Assembly: GCF_900112025.1 (NCBI RefSeq)
Contig: NZ_FOKL01000001.1
Location: 1,107,084-1,171,083, forward strand
DNA from: Janthinobacterium sp. 344
GTDB lineage: Bacteria > Pseudomonadota > Gammaproteobacteria > Burkholderiales > Burkholderiaceae_D
Length of the DNA: 64,000 nt
Direction: 5' to 3'
Part shown: positions 34,376 through 42,435 of the stretch, one piece after another
How positions within the stretch are numbered: position 1 is the first letter of the stretch
How the letters are laid out: each line of letters begins with the position of its first letter
Notes under the pieces: model-generated
Database searches by the model: none
Told to the model about the DNA's origin: nothing
The model's input: only the letters and a program-made list of their open reading frames with translations
Position numbers and translations under genes: made by a program

Positions 34376-34475
34376 GCGGGCCTGAAAAATGTCGAGGGCA
34401 AGGCGCGGCGACGCAGACAGTACGCCAGTACGGCAAGGAGCTGCAACGCCGCCATCGGCATTTTCTCAGGCCCGC
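34376..34475 (-). repeat. Palindromic intergenic element, family R2, copy A
   Basis: A 100-bp element with perfect 10-bp ends (GCGGGCCTGA and TCAGGCCCGC), extending imperfectly to about 25 bp. Read on the minus strand, its core (GGCGTTGCAG, CTTGCCGTACT, GTACTG, CCGCGCCTTGCCC) matches copy B at 35451-35553. The two copies lie in opposite orientation on either side of folD. Confidence 0.85.
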
Positions 34476-34602
34476 GTCTCCGGCCCGCCGTTGTTACGCC
34501 TTGCGCTTATAAATGCATAGCACTGCTTAACGCCAAAACCGCCCCTTTGCGCCGCCCGGCTTTATAATCTGTCTTTTCCCTCCACAGCCCCCAGCCCCTA
34601 CC

Positions 34603-35448
34603 ATGCCAGCACAACTGATCGACGGAATCGCCCTCTCCCAAAAACTGCGCAGCGAGATCGCCTCGCGCGCCGCCGCCCTCACCGCCAAGGGCACCCAGCC
34701 CGGCCTGGCCGTGATCCTCGTCGGCGAAGACCCGGCCAGCCAGGTCTACGTCCGCAACAAAGTCAAGGCCTGCGGCGACGTCGGTTTCCACTCCGTGCTG
34801 GAAAAATATGAAGCGGACCTGTCCGAAGCGGACCTGCTGGCACGCATCGCCAGCCTGAACGCCGATCCCGCCATCCACGGCATCCTCGTGCAAATGCCCT
34901 TGCCCAAGCACATCAATCCGCACAAGGTCATCGAAGCGATCGCCACGACGAAAGACGTGGACGGCTATTCCGTCCTGAGCGCCGGCGAACTGATGACGGG
35001 CTTGCCCGGCTTCCGCCCCTGCACGCCGTACGGCTGCATGAAACTGATCGAAAGCACGGGCGTGGACCTGCGCGGCAAGCACGCCGTCGTCATCGGCCGC
35101 AGCAACACCGTCGGCAAGCCGATGGCCCTGCTGCTCTTGCAAGCGAACGCTACCGTCACCATCTGCCATAGTGCGACCCCGGACCTGGGACTGTACACGC
35201 GCCAGGCGGACGTGGTCGTGGCCGCCGTCGGCCGCCGCAACACCCTGACGGCCGACATGGTCAAACCGGGCGCCATCGTCATCGACGTGGGCATGAACCG
35301 CGACGATGACGGCAAGCTGTGCGGTGACGTGGATTTTGCCGGCGTGAAAGAAGTCGCGTCGCACATCACCCCGGTACCGGGTGGCGTGGGTCCGATGACG
35401 ATCACCATGTTGCTGATGAATACCGTCGAGGCCGCCGAGCGCATCTAA
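34603..35448 (+). CDS. folD: Bifunctional methylenetetrahydrofolate dehydrogenase / methenyl-THF cyclohydrolase
   Basis: FolD interconverts 5,10-methylene-THF and 10-formyl-THF, supplying one-carbon units to purine and formyl-methionine synthesis (including PurN in this window). The 281-residue protein has catalytic Y49, K53 and C57 in [10 protein letters not shown] and D120 in KDVDGYS. The signature [16 protein letters not shown] is near the C-terminus. The dinucleotide-binding segment is [12 protein letters not shown]. The length fits the family exactly. TATAAT at 34563-34568 is a likely -10 box. R2 elements flank the gene in inverted orientation; the downstream one begins 3 bp after the stop codon. 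Confidence 0.97.
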   Translation: MPAQLIDGIALSQKLRSEIASRAAALTAKGTQPGLAVILVGEDPASQVYVRNKVKACGDVGFHSVLEKYEADLSEADLLARIASLNADPAIHGILVQMPLPKHINPHKVIEAIATTKDVDGYSVLSAGELMTGLPGFRPCTPYGCMKLIESTGVDLRGKHAVVIGRSNTVGKPMALLLLQANATVTICHSATPDLGLYTRQADVVVAAVGRRNTLTADMVKPGAIVIDVGMNRDDDGKLCGDVDFAGVKEVASHITPVPGGVGPMTITMLLMNTVEAAERI

Positions 35449-35450
35449 GA

Positions 35451-35553
35451 GGAGCACCTGAGAAAACGTCCATGGCTGCGTTGCAGTGCCTTGCCGTACT
35501 ATTCGTACTGCCTTCGGCACCGCGCCTTGCCCTGAACGTTTTTCAGGCGCTCC
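35451..35553 (+). repeat. Palindromic intergenic element, family R2, copy B
   Basis: A 103-bp element whose ends are complementary (GGAGCACCTGAGAAAACGT and ACGTTTTTCAGGCGCTCC). The end sequence differs from copy A while staying self-complementary; the core is shared. It starts 3 bp after the folD stop codon. Confidence 0.85.
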
Positions 35554-35583
35554 ATATATGAAGACAGAATGGACGAACTGACG

Positions 35584-37653
35584 ATGAATACCAATCCCCT
35601 GCTTGATTTTTCCGGCCTGCCACGCTTCGACGCGATCACGCACGAGCATGTCACGCCCGCCATCGATACCCTCCTGGCCCAGGCGCGCGCCACGGTGGCG
35701 CAGCTGAAAGCGCCCATGGAAGAAGTGAGCTGGGACAATTTCGTCGCGCCGCAGGACCAGATCGCCGAAACCCTGGGCCGCGCCTGGAGCATCGTCAACC
35801 ATTTGAATAGCGTGATCGATACGCCGGAACTGCGCGCCGCCTACAATGCGAACCTGCCCAAGGTGACGGAGTTCTTGACCGAGCTGGGCCAGAACGAAAT
35901 CCTCTTCGGCAAATACAAGCAATTGCAGGCCCGCGCCGATTTCGCCAGCCTGTCGCCGGCGCGCCGGCGCATCGTCGAGAATGCCGTGCGCGACTTCCGC
36001 CTGGGCGGCGCCGAATTGCCCGAGGACAAGAAAGAGCGCTTTGGCGCCATCCAGGAAGAACATGCGGCCGTCGGTACGCGTTTTTCCGAAAACGTGCTCG
36101 ACGCCACGAATGACTACAAGTTGCTGGTCGACAATGAAGCCGAGCTGGCCGGCCTGCCCGACGACGTGAAGGCCGCCGCGCGCGCCGCCGCCGAGAAGGC
36201 CGGAAAGGCGGGCTACGAATTCTCGCTGCACTTCCCGTCGTATTACCCGATCCTGCAGTTTGCCGACAAGCGCGCATTGCGCGAAACCATCTACCACGCC
36301 AACGCCACCAAGGCATCGGACCAGGGCGACGTCTTCAGCAAGAAAGAAGACTGGGACAACACGCAGAACATCGTCACCCTGTTGCGCCTGCGCGACGAAG
36401 AGGCAAAACTGCTGGGTTACGCCAATTTCGCCGAAGTCTCGCTCGTCTCGAAGATGGCCACCTCGCCCGCGCAAGTCATCGCCTTCCTGGAAGACCTGGC
36501 CAAGCGCGCGCGTCCGTACGCCGAGAAGGACCTGGCCGAACTGAAACAGTTCGCCCGCGAAGAACTGGGCATCGCCGAGCTGCAGGCGTGGGACGTGCCC
36601 TATGCCTCCGAAAAGCTGCAGGAACGCCGCTATGCGTTCTCGGCCCAGGAAGTCAAACAGTATTTCCCTGAACACAAGGTGATCGACGGCCTGTTCCGCC
36701 AGATCCAGAATCTGTTCAACGTCGAGATCAAACTGGATACGGCGCCCGTCTGGCACCCGGACGTGCGTTTCTACCGCATCGAGCGCGACGGCAAGCTGGT
36801 GGGCCAGTTCTACCTGGACCTGTATGCGCGCGCGGGAAAAAGCGGCGGCGCCTGGATGGACGACGCACGCGGCCGCCGCGCCGATGCGCAGCACGTGCAA
36901 ACGCCGATCGCCTATCTCACCTGCAACTTCACGCAGCCAGCCGTCGTCGATGGCCAGGCCCGGCCGGCGTTGTTCACCCACGATGAAGTGATCACCCTGT
37001 TCCACGAATTCGGCCACGGCTTGCACCACATGCTGACGGCGGTCGACGAGCTGGGCGTGTCGGGCATCGCCGGCGTCGAATGGGATGCCGTGGAACTGCC
37101 GTCGCAATTCATGGAGAACTTCTGCTGGGAATGGGAAGTGCTGGAACACATGACGGCGCACGCCGTCACGGGCGCACCATTGCCGCGCGCGCTGTTCGAC
37201 AAGATGCTGGCGGCAAAGAATTTTCAGTCCGGCCTGCAGACCCTGCGCCAGGTGGAATTTTCCTTGCTCGACATGCATCTGCACTACGACTACGACCCGG
37301 CCACGGGCCAGAGCGTGCAGCAGCTGATCGACGGCGTGCGCGCCCAGTTCGCGCTGCTCATCCCGCCTGCCTTCAACCGCTTCCAGAATGCCTTCGGGCA
37401 TATCTTCGCCGGCGGCTACGCGGCCGGCTACTACAGCTACAAATGGGCCGAGGTACTGTCCGCCGACGCCTATGCGGCCTTCGAGGAAGCCCGCGCGCTG
37501 GGACCGGCCGCCACCACGGCGGCAGGCAAGCGCTACCTGGAAGAAATCCTGTCCGTCGGCGGCTCGCGCCCCGCGCTGGAGTCGTTCACGGCCTTCCGCG
37601 GCCGCGAACCGTCGATCGACGCCCTGCTGCGCCACAGCGGCATGGCAGCTTGA
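35584..37653 (+). CDS. prlC: Oligopeptidase A (M3 zinc metallopeptidase)
   Basis: A 689-residue cytosolic M3 peptidase. The zinc site is LFHEFGHGLHHML (H474, E475, H478), with the third Glu ligand in EWDAVELPSQFMENF. The substrate-binding tail GGYAAGYYSYKWAEVLSADAY is characteristic of the family. It degrades signal peptides and other short peptides. I start it at MNTNPLLDFSGLPRFD (35584), which matches the usual N-terminus and has GGACGA 7 bp upstream; ATG at 35569 would add five residues. holC follows 8 bp later, so prlC, holC and the small gene at 38084 likely form one operon. Confidence 0.93.
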   Translation: MNTNPLLDFSGLPRFDAITHEHVTPAIDTLLAQARATVAQLKAPMEEVSWDNFVAPQDQIAETLGRAWSIVNHLNSVIDTPELRAAYNANLPKVTEFLTELGQNEILFGKYKQLQARADFASLSPARRRIVENAVRDFRLGGAELPEDKKERFGAIQEEHAAVGTRFSENVLDATNDYKLLVDNEAELAGLPDDVKAAARAAAEKAGKAGYEFSLHFPSYYPILQFADKRALRETIYHANATKASDQGDVFSKKEDWDNTQNIVTLLRLRDEEAKLLGYANFAEVSLVSKMATSPAQVIAFLEDLAKRARPYAEKDLAELKQFAREELGIAELQAWDVPYASEKLQERRYAFSAQEVKQYFPEHKVIDGLFRQIQNLFNVEIKLDTAPVWHPDVRFYRIERDGKLVGQFYLDLYARAGKSGGAWMDDARGRRADAQHVQTPIAYLTCNFTQPAVVDGQARPALFTHDEVITLFHEFGHGLHHMLTAVDELGVSGIAGVEWDAVELPSQFMENFCWEWEVLEHMTAHAVTGAPLPRALFDKMLAAKNFQSGLQTLRQVEFSLLDMHLHYDYDPATGQSVQQLIDGVRAQFALLIPPAFNRFQNAFGHIFAGGYAAGYYSYKWAEVLSADAYAAFEEARALGPAATTAAGKRYLEEILSVGGSRPALESFTAFRGREPSIDALLRHSGMAA

Positions 37654-37661
37654 ATCCCGCC

Positions 37662-38087
37662 ATGAGCCGCGTCGATTTTCACAGCAACGTGCCGGACAAG
37701 CTGGCCTACGCCTGCCGCCTGGCGCGCAAGGCCTACATGGCCGGCAACAAGGTGGTCGTGCTGGCGCAAGATGGCGCCCAGCTCGACGCCCTGAACCGCG
37801 CCATGTGGACGTTTTCCGCCACGGATTTCCTGCCGCACGTGCTGGCCGGCGATCCGCTGGCCGTGCAGACGCCCATCATCCTGACCGATGACGCGGCGGC
37901 GGAGGTGCCGCACCACGACATCCTCGTCAACCTGTCGCAGCTGCCGCCGGCCAACTATGCGCAATTCCAGCGCGTCTTCGAGATCGTTTCCATGGATGAA
38001 CAGGATGCGCAGGCGGGCCGCCAGCGCTTCCTGCACTACCGCCAGCAGAACGTGCAGCCGACCCACTTCGTGGCAGGCAAGACATGA
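37662..38087 (+). CDS. holC: DNA polymerase III chi subunit
   Basis: A 141-residue protein with the HolC pattern: DFHSNVPDKLAYACRLARKA at the start, a Rossmann-like VVVLAQDGAQLDALNRAMWT, FLPHVLAGD, then ILVNLSQLPP and the C-terminal EIVSMDEQDAQAGRQRFLHY. Chi bridges the clamp loader (with psi) to SSB at the replication fork. The start MSRVDFHSN at 37662 lies 8 bp after the prlC stop. Its stop overlaps the ATG of the next gene (ATGA), so the two are translationally coupled. Confidence 0.93.
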   Translation: MSRVDFHSNVPDKLAYACRLARKAYMAGNKVVVLAQDGAQLDALNRAMWTFSATDFLPHVLAGDPLAVQTPIILTDDAAAEVPHHDILVNLSQLPPANYAQFQRVFEIVSMDEQDAQAGRQRFLHYRQQNVQPTHFVAGKT

Positions 38088-38464
38088 ACCAGCCGCCGTT
38101 TGACCAGGGCATTCCCCTGCTGACGGAGGTGCTGCTGGGACCGGAGGTGCCGGAGGCGGCGCCCGTCGCGCCAGTTGCCGCCCCGGCTGCCGTCGAGGAA
38201 GCACCGGCGTTGCCGCCGGGCGTGGTGCAACCGGACTGGGACGCCATCGAAGCACGCCTGACCCAGCGCATCCTGCACCAGGTGCAGGGCAAGATCGACC
38301 ACCTGCTGGAAGAGCGCATCGCCCACGTCCTGCAGACGGCCCTGCAAAACGCCCTGATCGGCATGCGCGGCGCCCTGCGCGAAGACTTGCAGCAATCACT
38401 GGAACAGATCGTGGCGCATGCGGTGAGCCATGAGCTGGGGCATTTGCATCCGCCAGCTCAGTAA
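38084..38464 (+). CDS. Small coiled-coil protein downstream of holC
   Basis: A 126-residue protein overlapping holC by 4 bp (ATGA). A Pro/Ala/Glu-rich N-terminal half (about 1-50) is followed by an amphipathic helical part (52-120: DAIEARLTQRILHQVQGKID and HLLEERIAHVLQTALQNAL). Small proteins of this type follow holC in many Burkholderiales and are listed as uncharacterised (DUF2486-like). Coupling to holC suggests a link to the replisome, but nothing in the sequence proves it. Two GGGGTCAGACCC palindromes follow. Confidence 0.75.
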   Translation: MNQPPFDQGIPLLTEVLLGPEVPEAAPVAPVAAPAAVEEAPALPPGVVQPDWDAIEARLTQRILHQVQGKIDHLLEERIAHVLQTALQNALIGMRGALREDLQQSLEQIVAHAVSHELGHLHPPAQ

Positions 38465-38506
38465 GCACACACCTGTCGTTGCGACCATTTCACCACCGAC
38501 AAAAAT

Positions 38507-38538
38507 CCGGGGGTCAGACCCGACGGGTCTGACCCCGG
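38507..38538. repeat. Palindromic repeat GGGGTCAGACCC/GGGTCTGACCCC, copy P2
   Basis: A perfect 12-bp inverted repeat (38510-38521 and 38525-38536) around a GAC loop, extended by CCG/CGG-type pairs. It lies 43 bp after the stop of the small holC-linked gene. Confidence 0.9.
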
Positions 38539-38574
38539 CATTCCCTCACTTCCTCCCCCAAACAGCGAACGGCT

Positions 38575-38601
38575 GGGGTCAGACCCTCAGGGTCTGACCC
38601 C
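38575..38601. repeat. Palindromic repeat GGGGTCAGACCC/GGGTCTGACCCC, copy P3
   Basis: Same arms as P1 and P2, with a TCA loop. It lies 39 bp after P2, so the two copies are in tandem between the holC unit and the binding-protein gene. Confidence 0.9.
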
Positions 38602-38854
38602 GGATGTCGTTTTGGGGTAGAAGAACGCAGATTTTCTTACACCCTTCCCCCTCCCAACGCCATTCTTTGGTGCGCTCGCACCCGAGAAATCGGTGCATCG
38701 CGCCTCACTTTGGTGATTGTTGCGACAAAATGCAAAAAGCCCGAAATGCGGCTTTGCGCGGCCTGTTTTTTGTTGTACCTTTCTTCACACGCACCGCCCC
38801 TCGAAGCGGTTTTTCACGAGACGCCGCCGTATCTTTATCCATTGGAGAATGTTT
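38602..38854. other. Leader region of the amino-acid binding protein gene
   Basis: This 253-bp stretch holds a weak hairpin with AAAGCC / GGCTTT arms near 38747-38766 and GGAGA 7 bp before the chosen start. No ORF with coding character is seen. With P2 and P3 it makes up the 390-bp gap after the holC unit. Confidence 0.5.
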
Positions 38855-39997
38855 ATGCTGCTCAAGACCAAAGTCCTTCCTCTCGCCCTCGCCCTCGCCT
38901 TTGCCGGCCATGCGGGCGCGCAGGAAATCATCAAGATCGGCCATGTCGCCCCGGTCTCTGGCGCCAGCTCCCACCTGGGCAAGGATAATGAAAACGCGGC
39001 CAAGATGGCCATCGAGGACTTGAACGCCAAGGGCTTCAAGATCGACGGCAAGGTCGTGAAATTCGTGCTGGTGCCGGAAGACGACGCGGCCGATCCGAAG
39101 CAGGGCACGGCCGTGGCGCAAAAGCTGGTCGACGCCAAGGTCAACGGCGTCGTCGGCCACCTGAATTCGGGCACGACGATTCCCGCCTCGCGCATTTATT
39201 TCAATGCGGGCATTCCGCAGATTTCGCCGGCCGCCACCAACCCCACCTACACGCAGCAAAAATTCAACACGGCCTTCCGCGTGGTGGCCAATGACAACAA
39301 GCTGGGCGGCACCCTGGGCGCCTACGCCGTGGACAAGCTGCAGGCGAAGAAAATCGCCGTCATCGATGACCGCACGGCCTACGGGCAGGGCGTGGCGGAA
39401 CAGTTCGTCAAGGGGGCGAAAAAGGCCGCGCCGGGCGTGCAAATCGTCGGCAAGGAATTTACGAACGCCAACGCGACGGACTTCAATGCCATCCTCACCA
39501 GCATCAAATCGAAGAATCCCGACCTGATCTTCTTCGGCGGCATGGATTCCGTGGGCGGCCCCATGCTGCGCCAGATGAAGGCGCTGGGCATCAAGGCCAA
39601 GTTCATGGGCGGCGACGGCCTGTGCACGGAACCGCTGGGCAAGCTGGCGGGCGACGCCATCGGTGAAAACGTCGTCACGTGCGCGGAAGCGGGCGGCGTC
39701 ACGGGCGCGCAGCAAAAAGGCATGGACGATTTCCGCGCCCGCTACAAGCAGAAATACAATATGGAAGTGCAGCTGTACGCGCCCTACGTGTACGACGCCG
39801 TGATGACCATGGCCACCGCCATGGCCGATGCCAAATCGTCGAAGCCGTCCGTCTACCTGCCGTTCCTGGCCAAGGTACATTACCAGGGCGTGACTGGGCC
39901 GATCTCGTTCGATGCCAACGGCGACATCAAGGATGGCGCGCTGACCCTGTTCACTTACCGCGATGGCAAGAAGACCAAGATGGAAGTGGTCAAATAA
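38855..39997 (+). CDS. Branched-chain amino-acid ABC transporter substrate-binding protein (LivJ/LivK type)
   Basis: A 380-residue periplasmic binding protein. I start at MLLKTKVLPLALALAFAG (38855), which has GGAGA at the right distance; the ATG at 38849 is too close to it. The signal peptide ends HAGAQ. The type I periplasmic fold of the Leu/Ile/Val family is clear: IIKIGHVAPVSGASSHLGKD, then GHLNSGTTIPASRIY, SPAATNPTYT and KIAVIDDRTAYGQGVAEQF. No permease or ATPase gene is adjacent, so it supplies a Liv transporter encoded elsewhere. An R1 element fills the gap to the convergent LysR gene. Confidence 0.92.
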   Translation: MLLKTKVLPLALALAFAGHAGAQEIIKIGHVAPVSGASSHLGKDNENAAKMAIEDLNAKGFKIDGKVVKFVLVPEDDAADPKQGTAVAQKLVDAKVNGVVGHLNSGTTIPASRIYFNAGIPQISPAATNPTYTQQKFNTAFRVVANDNKLGGTLGAYAVDKLQAKKIAVIDDRTAYGQGVAEQFVKGAKKAAPGVQIVGKEFTNANATDFNAILTSIKSKNPDLIFFGGMDSVGGPMLRQMKALGIKAKFMGGDGLCTEPLGKLAGDAIGENVVTCAEAGGVTGAQQKGMDDFRARYKQKYNMEVQLYAPYVYDAVMTMATAMADAKSSKPSVYLPFLAKVHYQGVTGPISFDANGDIKDGALTLFTYRDGKKTKMEVVK

Positions 39998-39998
39998 T

Positions 39999-40098
39999 AG
40001 AACCTACTGCGCGGCGCGATTTGCGGCCTGCGATGCTCACTGTGCATTCGCACAGCTCCGCTTCTCAGCCACAACTCACATCCGCTCGCTACGGTTCT
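39999..40098 (-). repeat. Palindromic intergenic element, family R1, copy c
   Basis: A 100-bp element with ends AGAACC and GGTTCT and an internal hairpin of TGTGC / GCACA. Read on the minus strand it carries the R1 core. It begins 2 bp after the stop of the binding-protein gene, and its other end overlaps the last codons and the stop of the LysR gene. Confidence 0.85.
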
Positions 40099-40991
40099 TG
40101 CTGTCCGGCCACGTAAGCCAGTAACCCTTCGGCCAGCGCGTCGAAGGTGGCGCGGCAGCGCAGGCTGCCGCGCAAATCCTCATGCATGGTGATCCAGGTT
40201 TCCATCGGCAGTGAAAACGCCTGCCCCAGCACGCGCCGCAAGGCCGGATTGCGCGCCGCCAGCCCCGTCTGGCATACGCCGATGCCGGCGCCCGCGCGGA
40301 TCAGCGCCAGGTGCGCCAGGTCGCTGTCGCAGCGCCAGGCAAACTGTTCCCGCGTCAATCCCTGGAAGGCCGCGCCCGCGCTGCGCACGAAGGGGCTCGC
40401 CTCGTCGTAGCCGATGACAGCATGCCGGGCCAGGTCCGCCCATGCCTGCGGCATGCCGTGGCGCGCCAGGTAATCCTCGTGCGCATGCAGGCCCAGTTCG
40501 ATATTGCCCACCTTGCGCGCCACCAGCTGTTCCTGGCGCGGACGCAGCATGCGCACGGCGATGTCCGCCTCGCGCCGCAGCAAATCCTGCACCTTGTTGC
40601 TCAACACCAGTTCGATGACCAGGCCCGGATGGCGCTCGCGCAGCCGCGTCAGGATGGGCGGCAGCACTTCCACGCCCACCGCTTCGCTGGCCGCGATGCG
40701 CACGGCGCCCACCACGCCTTGGCCCTGGCTGCTGGCGGCGCGCTGCATCAGCGCGGCCGTGTGCTCCATCGTTTCCGCGTGCGGACGCAGGGCCAGGGCG
40801 ATTTCCGTCGGCAGCAGGCCCAGCTGCGAGCGCGTAAACAGGGTCACGCCCAGCTCCTGCTCCAGCGCGGCGATGTGCCGGCCCACTGTCGGCTGGGTGA
40901 TGCCCAGCGCGCGGGCGGCGCCGGACAGCGAGCCGTGCTTCAGTACGGCCAGCAGGGAGCGGTAGTATTCCCAGGCAATCGAGGTAGTCAT
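40089..40991 (-). CDS. LysR-family transcriptional regulator
   Basis: A 300-residue regulator starting at MTTSIAWEYYRSLLAVLKHG (40991). The HTH is SLSGAARALGITQPTVGRHI (about 21-40). The effector domain carries VRIAASEAVGVEVLPPIL, ADIAVRMLRPRQEQLVARK and GAGIGVCQTGLAARNP. It is divergent from the epimerase-like gene at 41083 with 91 bp between starts, so that gene is the likely target. The R1 repeat supplies its stop codon and last residues (QEP). Confidence 0.87.
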   Translation of the reverse strand: MTTSIAWEYYRSLLAVLKHGSLSGAARALGITQPTVGRHIAALEQELGVTLFTRSQLGLLPTEIALALRPHAETMEHTAALMQRAASSQGQGVVGAVRIAASEAVGVEVLPPILTRLRERHPGLVIELVLSNKVQDLLRREADIAVRMLRPRQEQLVARKVGNIELGLHAHEDYLARHGMPQAWADLARHAVIGYDEASPFVRSAGAAFQGLTREQFAWRCDSDLAHLALIRAGAGIGVCQTGLAARNPALRRVLGQAFSLPMETWITMHEDLRGSLRCRATFDALAEGLLAYVAGQQEP

Positions 40992-41082
40992 ACATAAATG
41001 TATAGCCTGTGCACGATGTTCGTCAATTCCCAAATAGCCATGCGCGGCAGATACTGGCGCCATCAACCACAGGGAGGTCACG

Positions 41083-42099
41083 ATGGACACGCAGAAAACG
41101 GTATTGGTATTGGGCGCCACGGGCGGCATCGGCGGCGAGATGGTGCGCCAGCTGCTGGCGGCGGGCTGGCAGGTACGCGCCCTGAAGCGGGGAGAGATCC
41201 AGCCGGCGCGCGGCGACGGTATCGCGTGGCTGCGCGGCGATGCGCTGTCGCGCACGGACGTGATGGCCGCCGCCAAAGGCTGCGCGGTGATCGTGCATGC
41301 CGTCAACCCGCCCGGCTACCGGCAGTGGGGCCAGCTGGTGCTGCCCATGCTCGACAATACCATCGCCGCGGCCATCGCCGAAGGCGCCACCATCGTGCTG
41401 CCGGGCACGGTGTACAACTTTGGCCCCGACGCCTTCCCTGCACCGGGGCAGTCACTGGCGGAAGACGCGCCACAGCGCCCACTGACGCGCAAGGGCGCCA
41501 TCCGCGTGGAGCTGGAGGCGCGCCTGGAGCGGGCCGCCACGCAGGGCGCCAGGGTGATCATCGTGCGGGCGGGCGACTTCTTCGGCCCCCGCGCCGGCAA
41601 TAACTGGTTTTCGCAAGGTCTGGTGAAGCCGGGCCAGCCCGTGCGCAGTGTCCTGTCGCCGGGCGCGCCCGGCATCGGCCACCAGTGGTCCTACCTGCCC
41701 GACGTGGCGCGCACGATGCTGCAATTGCTGGCCTTGCGCGCCACCCTGCCGGCGTTTGCGCGCTTTCACATGGCGGGACACTGGGACCACGACGGCCGGC
41801 AAATGACGGGGGCGATTGTGCGCGTGGTGGAACAGGCGACGGGCGCGCGGCCTGCCCTCAAATACTTTCCCTGGTGGCTGGTGAGCCTGGCGTCGCCGTT
41901 CGTGGCGACGATGCGCGAGCTGCGCGAGATGCGCTATCTGTGGCAAACGCCGCTATCGATGGAGAATGCGCGGCTGCTGGCCGTGCTGGGGCAGGAGCCG
42001 CACACGCCGCTCGACGAGGCGGTCAGGGCGACGCTGGCGGGCATGGGCAACCTGCAGACGACGGGCAAAAAAAATGCGCCGGGATGGCCGGCGCATTGA
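41083..42099 (+). CDS. NAD(P)-dependent epimerase/dehydratase-like protein (extended SDR)
   Basis: A 338-residue Rossmann-fold protein with a nucleotide-binding GATGGIGGEMV (11-21). VIVHAVNPPGY follows, then a catalytic-region tyrosine in LPGTVYNFGPDAF and VRAGDFFGPR, as in atypical/extended SDRs. The YxxxK motif is not evident. The likely substrate is a small sugar- or lignan-like ketone or alcohol; it cannot be named. It is divergent from the LysR gene at 40089. The last codons contain the hairpin that terminates the convergent cytochrome c gene, which makes the C-terminus (GKKNAPGWPAH) unusual. Confidence 0.78.
   Translation: MDTQKTVLVLGATGGIGGEMVRQLLAAGWQVRALKRGEIQPARGDGIAWLRGDALSRTDVMAAAKGCAVIVHAVNPPGYRQWGQLVLPMLDNTIAAAIAEGATIVLPGTVYNFGPDAFPAPGQSLAEDAPQRPLTRKGAIRVELEARLERAATQGARVIIVRAGDFFGPRAGNNWFSQGLVKPGQPVRSVLSPGAPGIGHQWSYLPDVARTMLQLLALRATLPAFARFHMAGHWDHDGRQMTGAIVRVVEQATGARPALKYFPWWLVSLASPFVATMRELREMRYLWQTPLSMENARLLAVLGQEPHTPLDEAVRATLAGMGNLQTTGKKNAPGWPAH
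42067..42097 (-). terminator. Terminator of the cytochrome c gene, inside the epimerase ORF
   Basis: Stem ATGCGCCGG / CCGGCGCAT with A8 on the left, giving T8 on the minus strand 24 bp after the cytochrome stop. It lies within the last 11 codons of the opposing gene. Confidence 0.85.
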
Positions 42100-42120
42100 T
42101 GAGGGTTGCCACGGCACAGA

Positions 42121-42435
42121 TTATTTCTGTGCCAGCACCCATTTGATCAGGGTGTGGGCTTCCGCATCGCTCACTTGCGGGTTGGCTGGCATCGGGATCG
42201 CGCCCCAGGTGCCGGAACCGCCCTTCATGACTTTCGCCACGAGCTTGTTCTCCGCGTCTTTTTGACCGGCGTACTTGGCGGCCACGTCCTTGAACGCAGG
42301 ACCCACCAGCTTCGTGCTTACCGCGTGGCACGCCATGCAATTCTTGGCTTTCGCCAGGTCCGGATTGGCCATCGCCACTTGCGAGCTCAATGCCGACACA
42401 GCCAATACACCTACCAACATCATGGAACGTTTCAT
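42121..42435 (-). CDS. Periplasmic class I cytochrome c
   Basis: A 104-residue protein from MKRSMMLVGVLAVSA (42435), with signal peptide cleavage after AMA. The mature protein of about 82 residues has one haem-binding CMACH and the axial Met in AIPMPANPQVS. These match the cytochrome c551/c552 family of small electron carriers. It would shuttle electrons to a terminal oxidase or peroxidase in the periplasm. It is a single gene ending in a terminator embedded in the opposing gene. Confidence 0.92.
   Translation of the reverse strand: MKRSMMLVGVLAVSALSSQVAMANPDLAKAKNCMACHAVSTKLVGPAFKDVAAKYAGQKDAENKLVAKVMKGGSGTWGAIPMPANPQVSDAEAHTLIKWVLAQK

Larger units (their letters stand above)
34012..34602. 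other. Intergenic region between aceE and folD
   Basis: A 591-bp divergent region. It holds the aceE promoter and palindrome (34111-34169), a stretch at 34183-34375 in which I see no gene or motif, the R2 palindromic element (34376-34475), and a likely folD -10 box, TATAAT, at 34563-34568. Short frames here have no coding character. Confidence 0.6.

Noticed and set aside
34161..34436. A 91-codon minus-strand frame between aceE and folD
   Set aside because: It overlaps the R2 repeat and aceE promoter palindrome; the composition is not coding-like.
34507..37635. A 1042-codon open frame on the minus strand across folD and prlC
   Set aside because: It is antisense to two clear genes and arises from strong third-position GC bias. 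It has no family match, start context or conserved motif.
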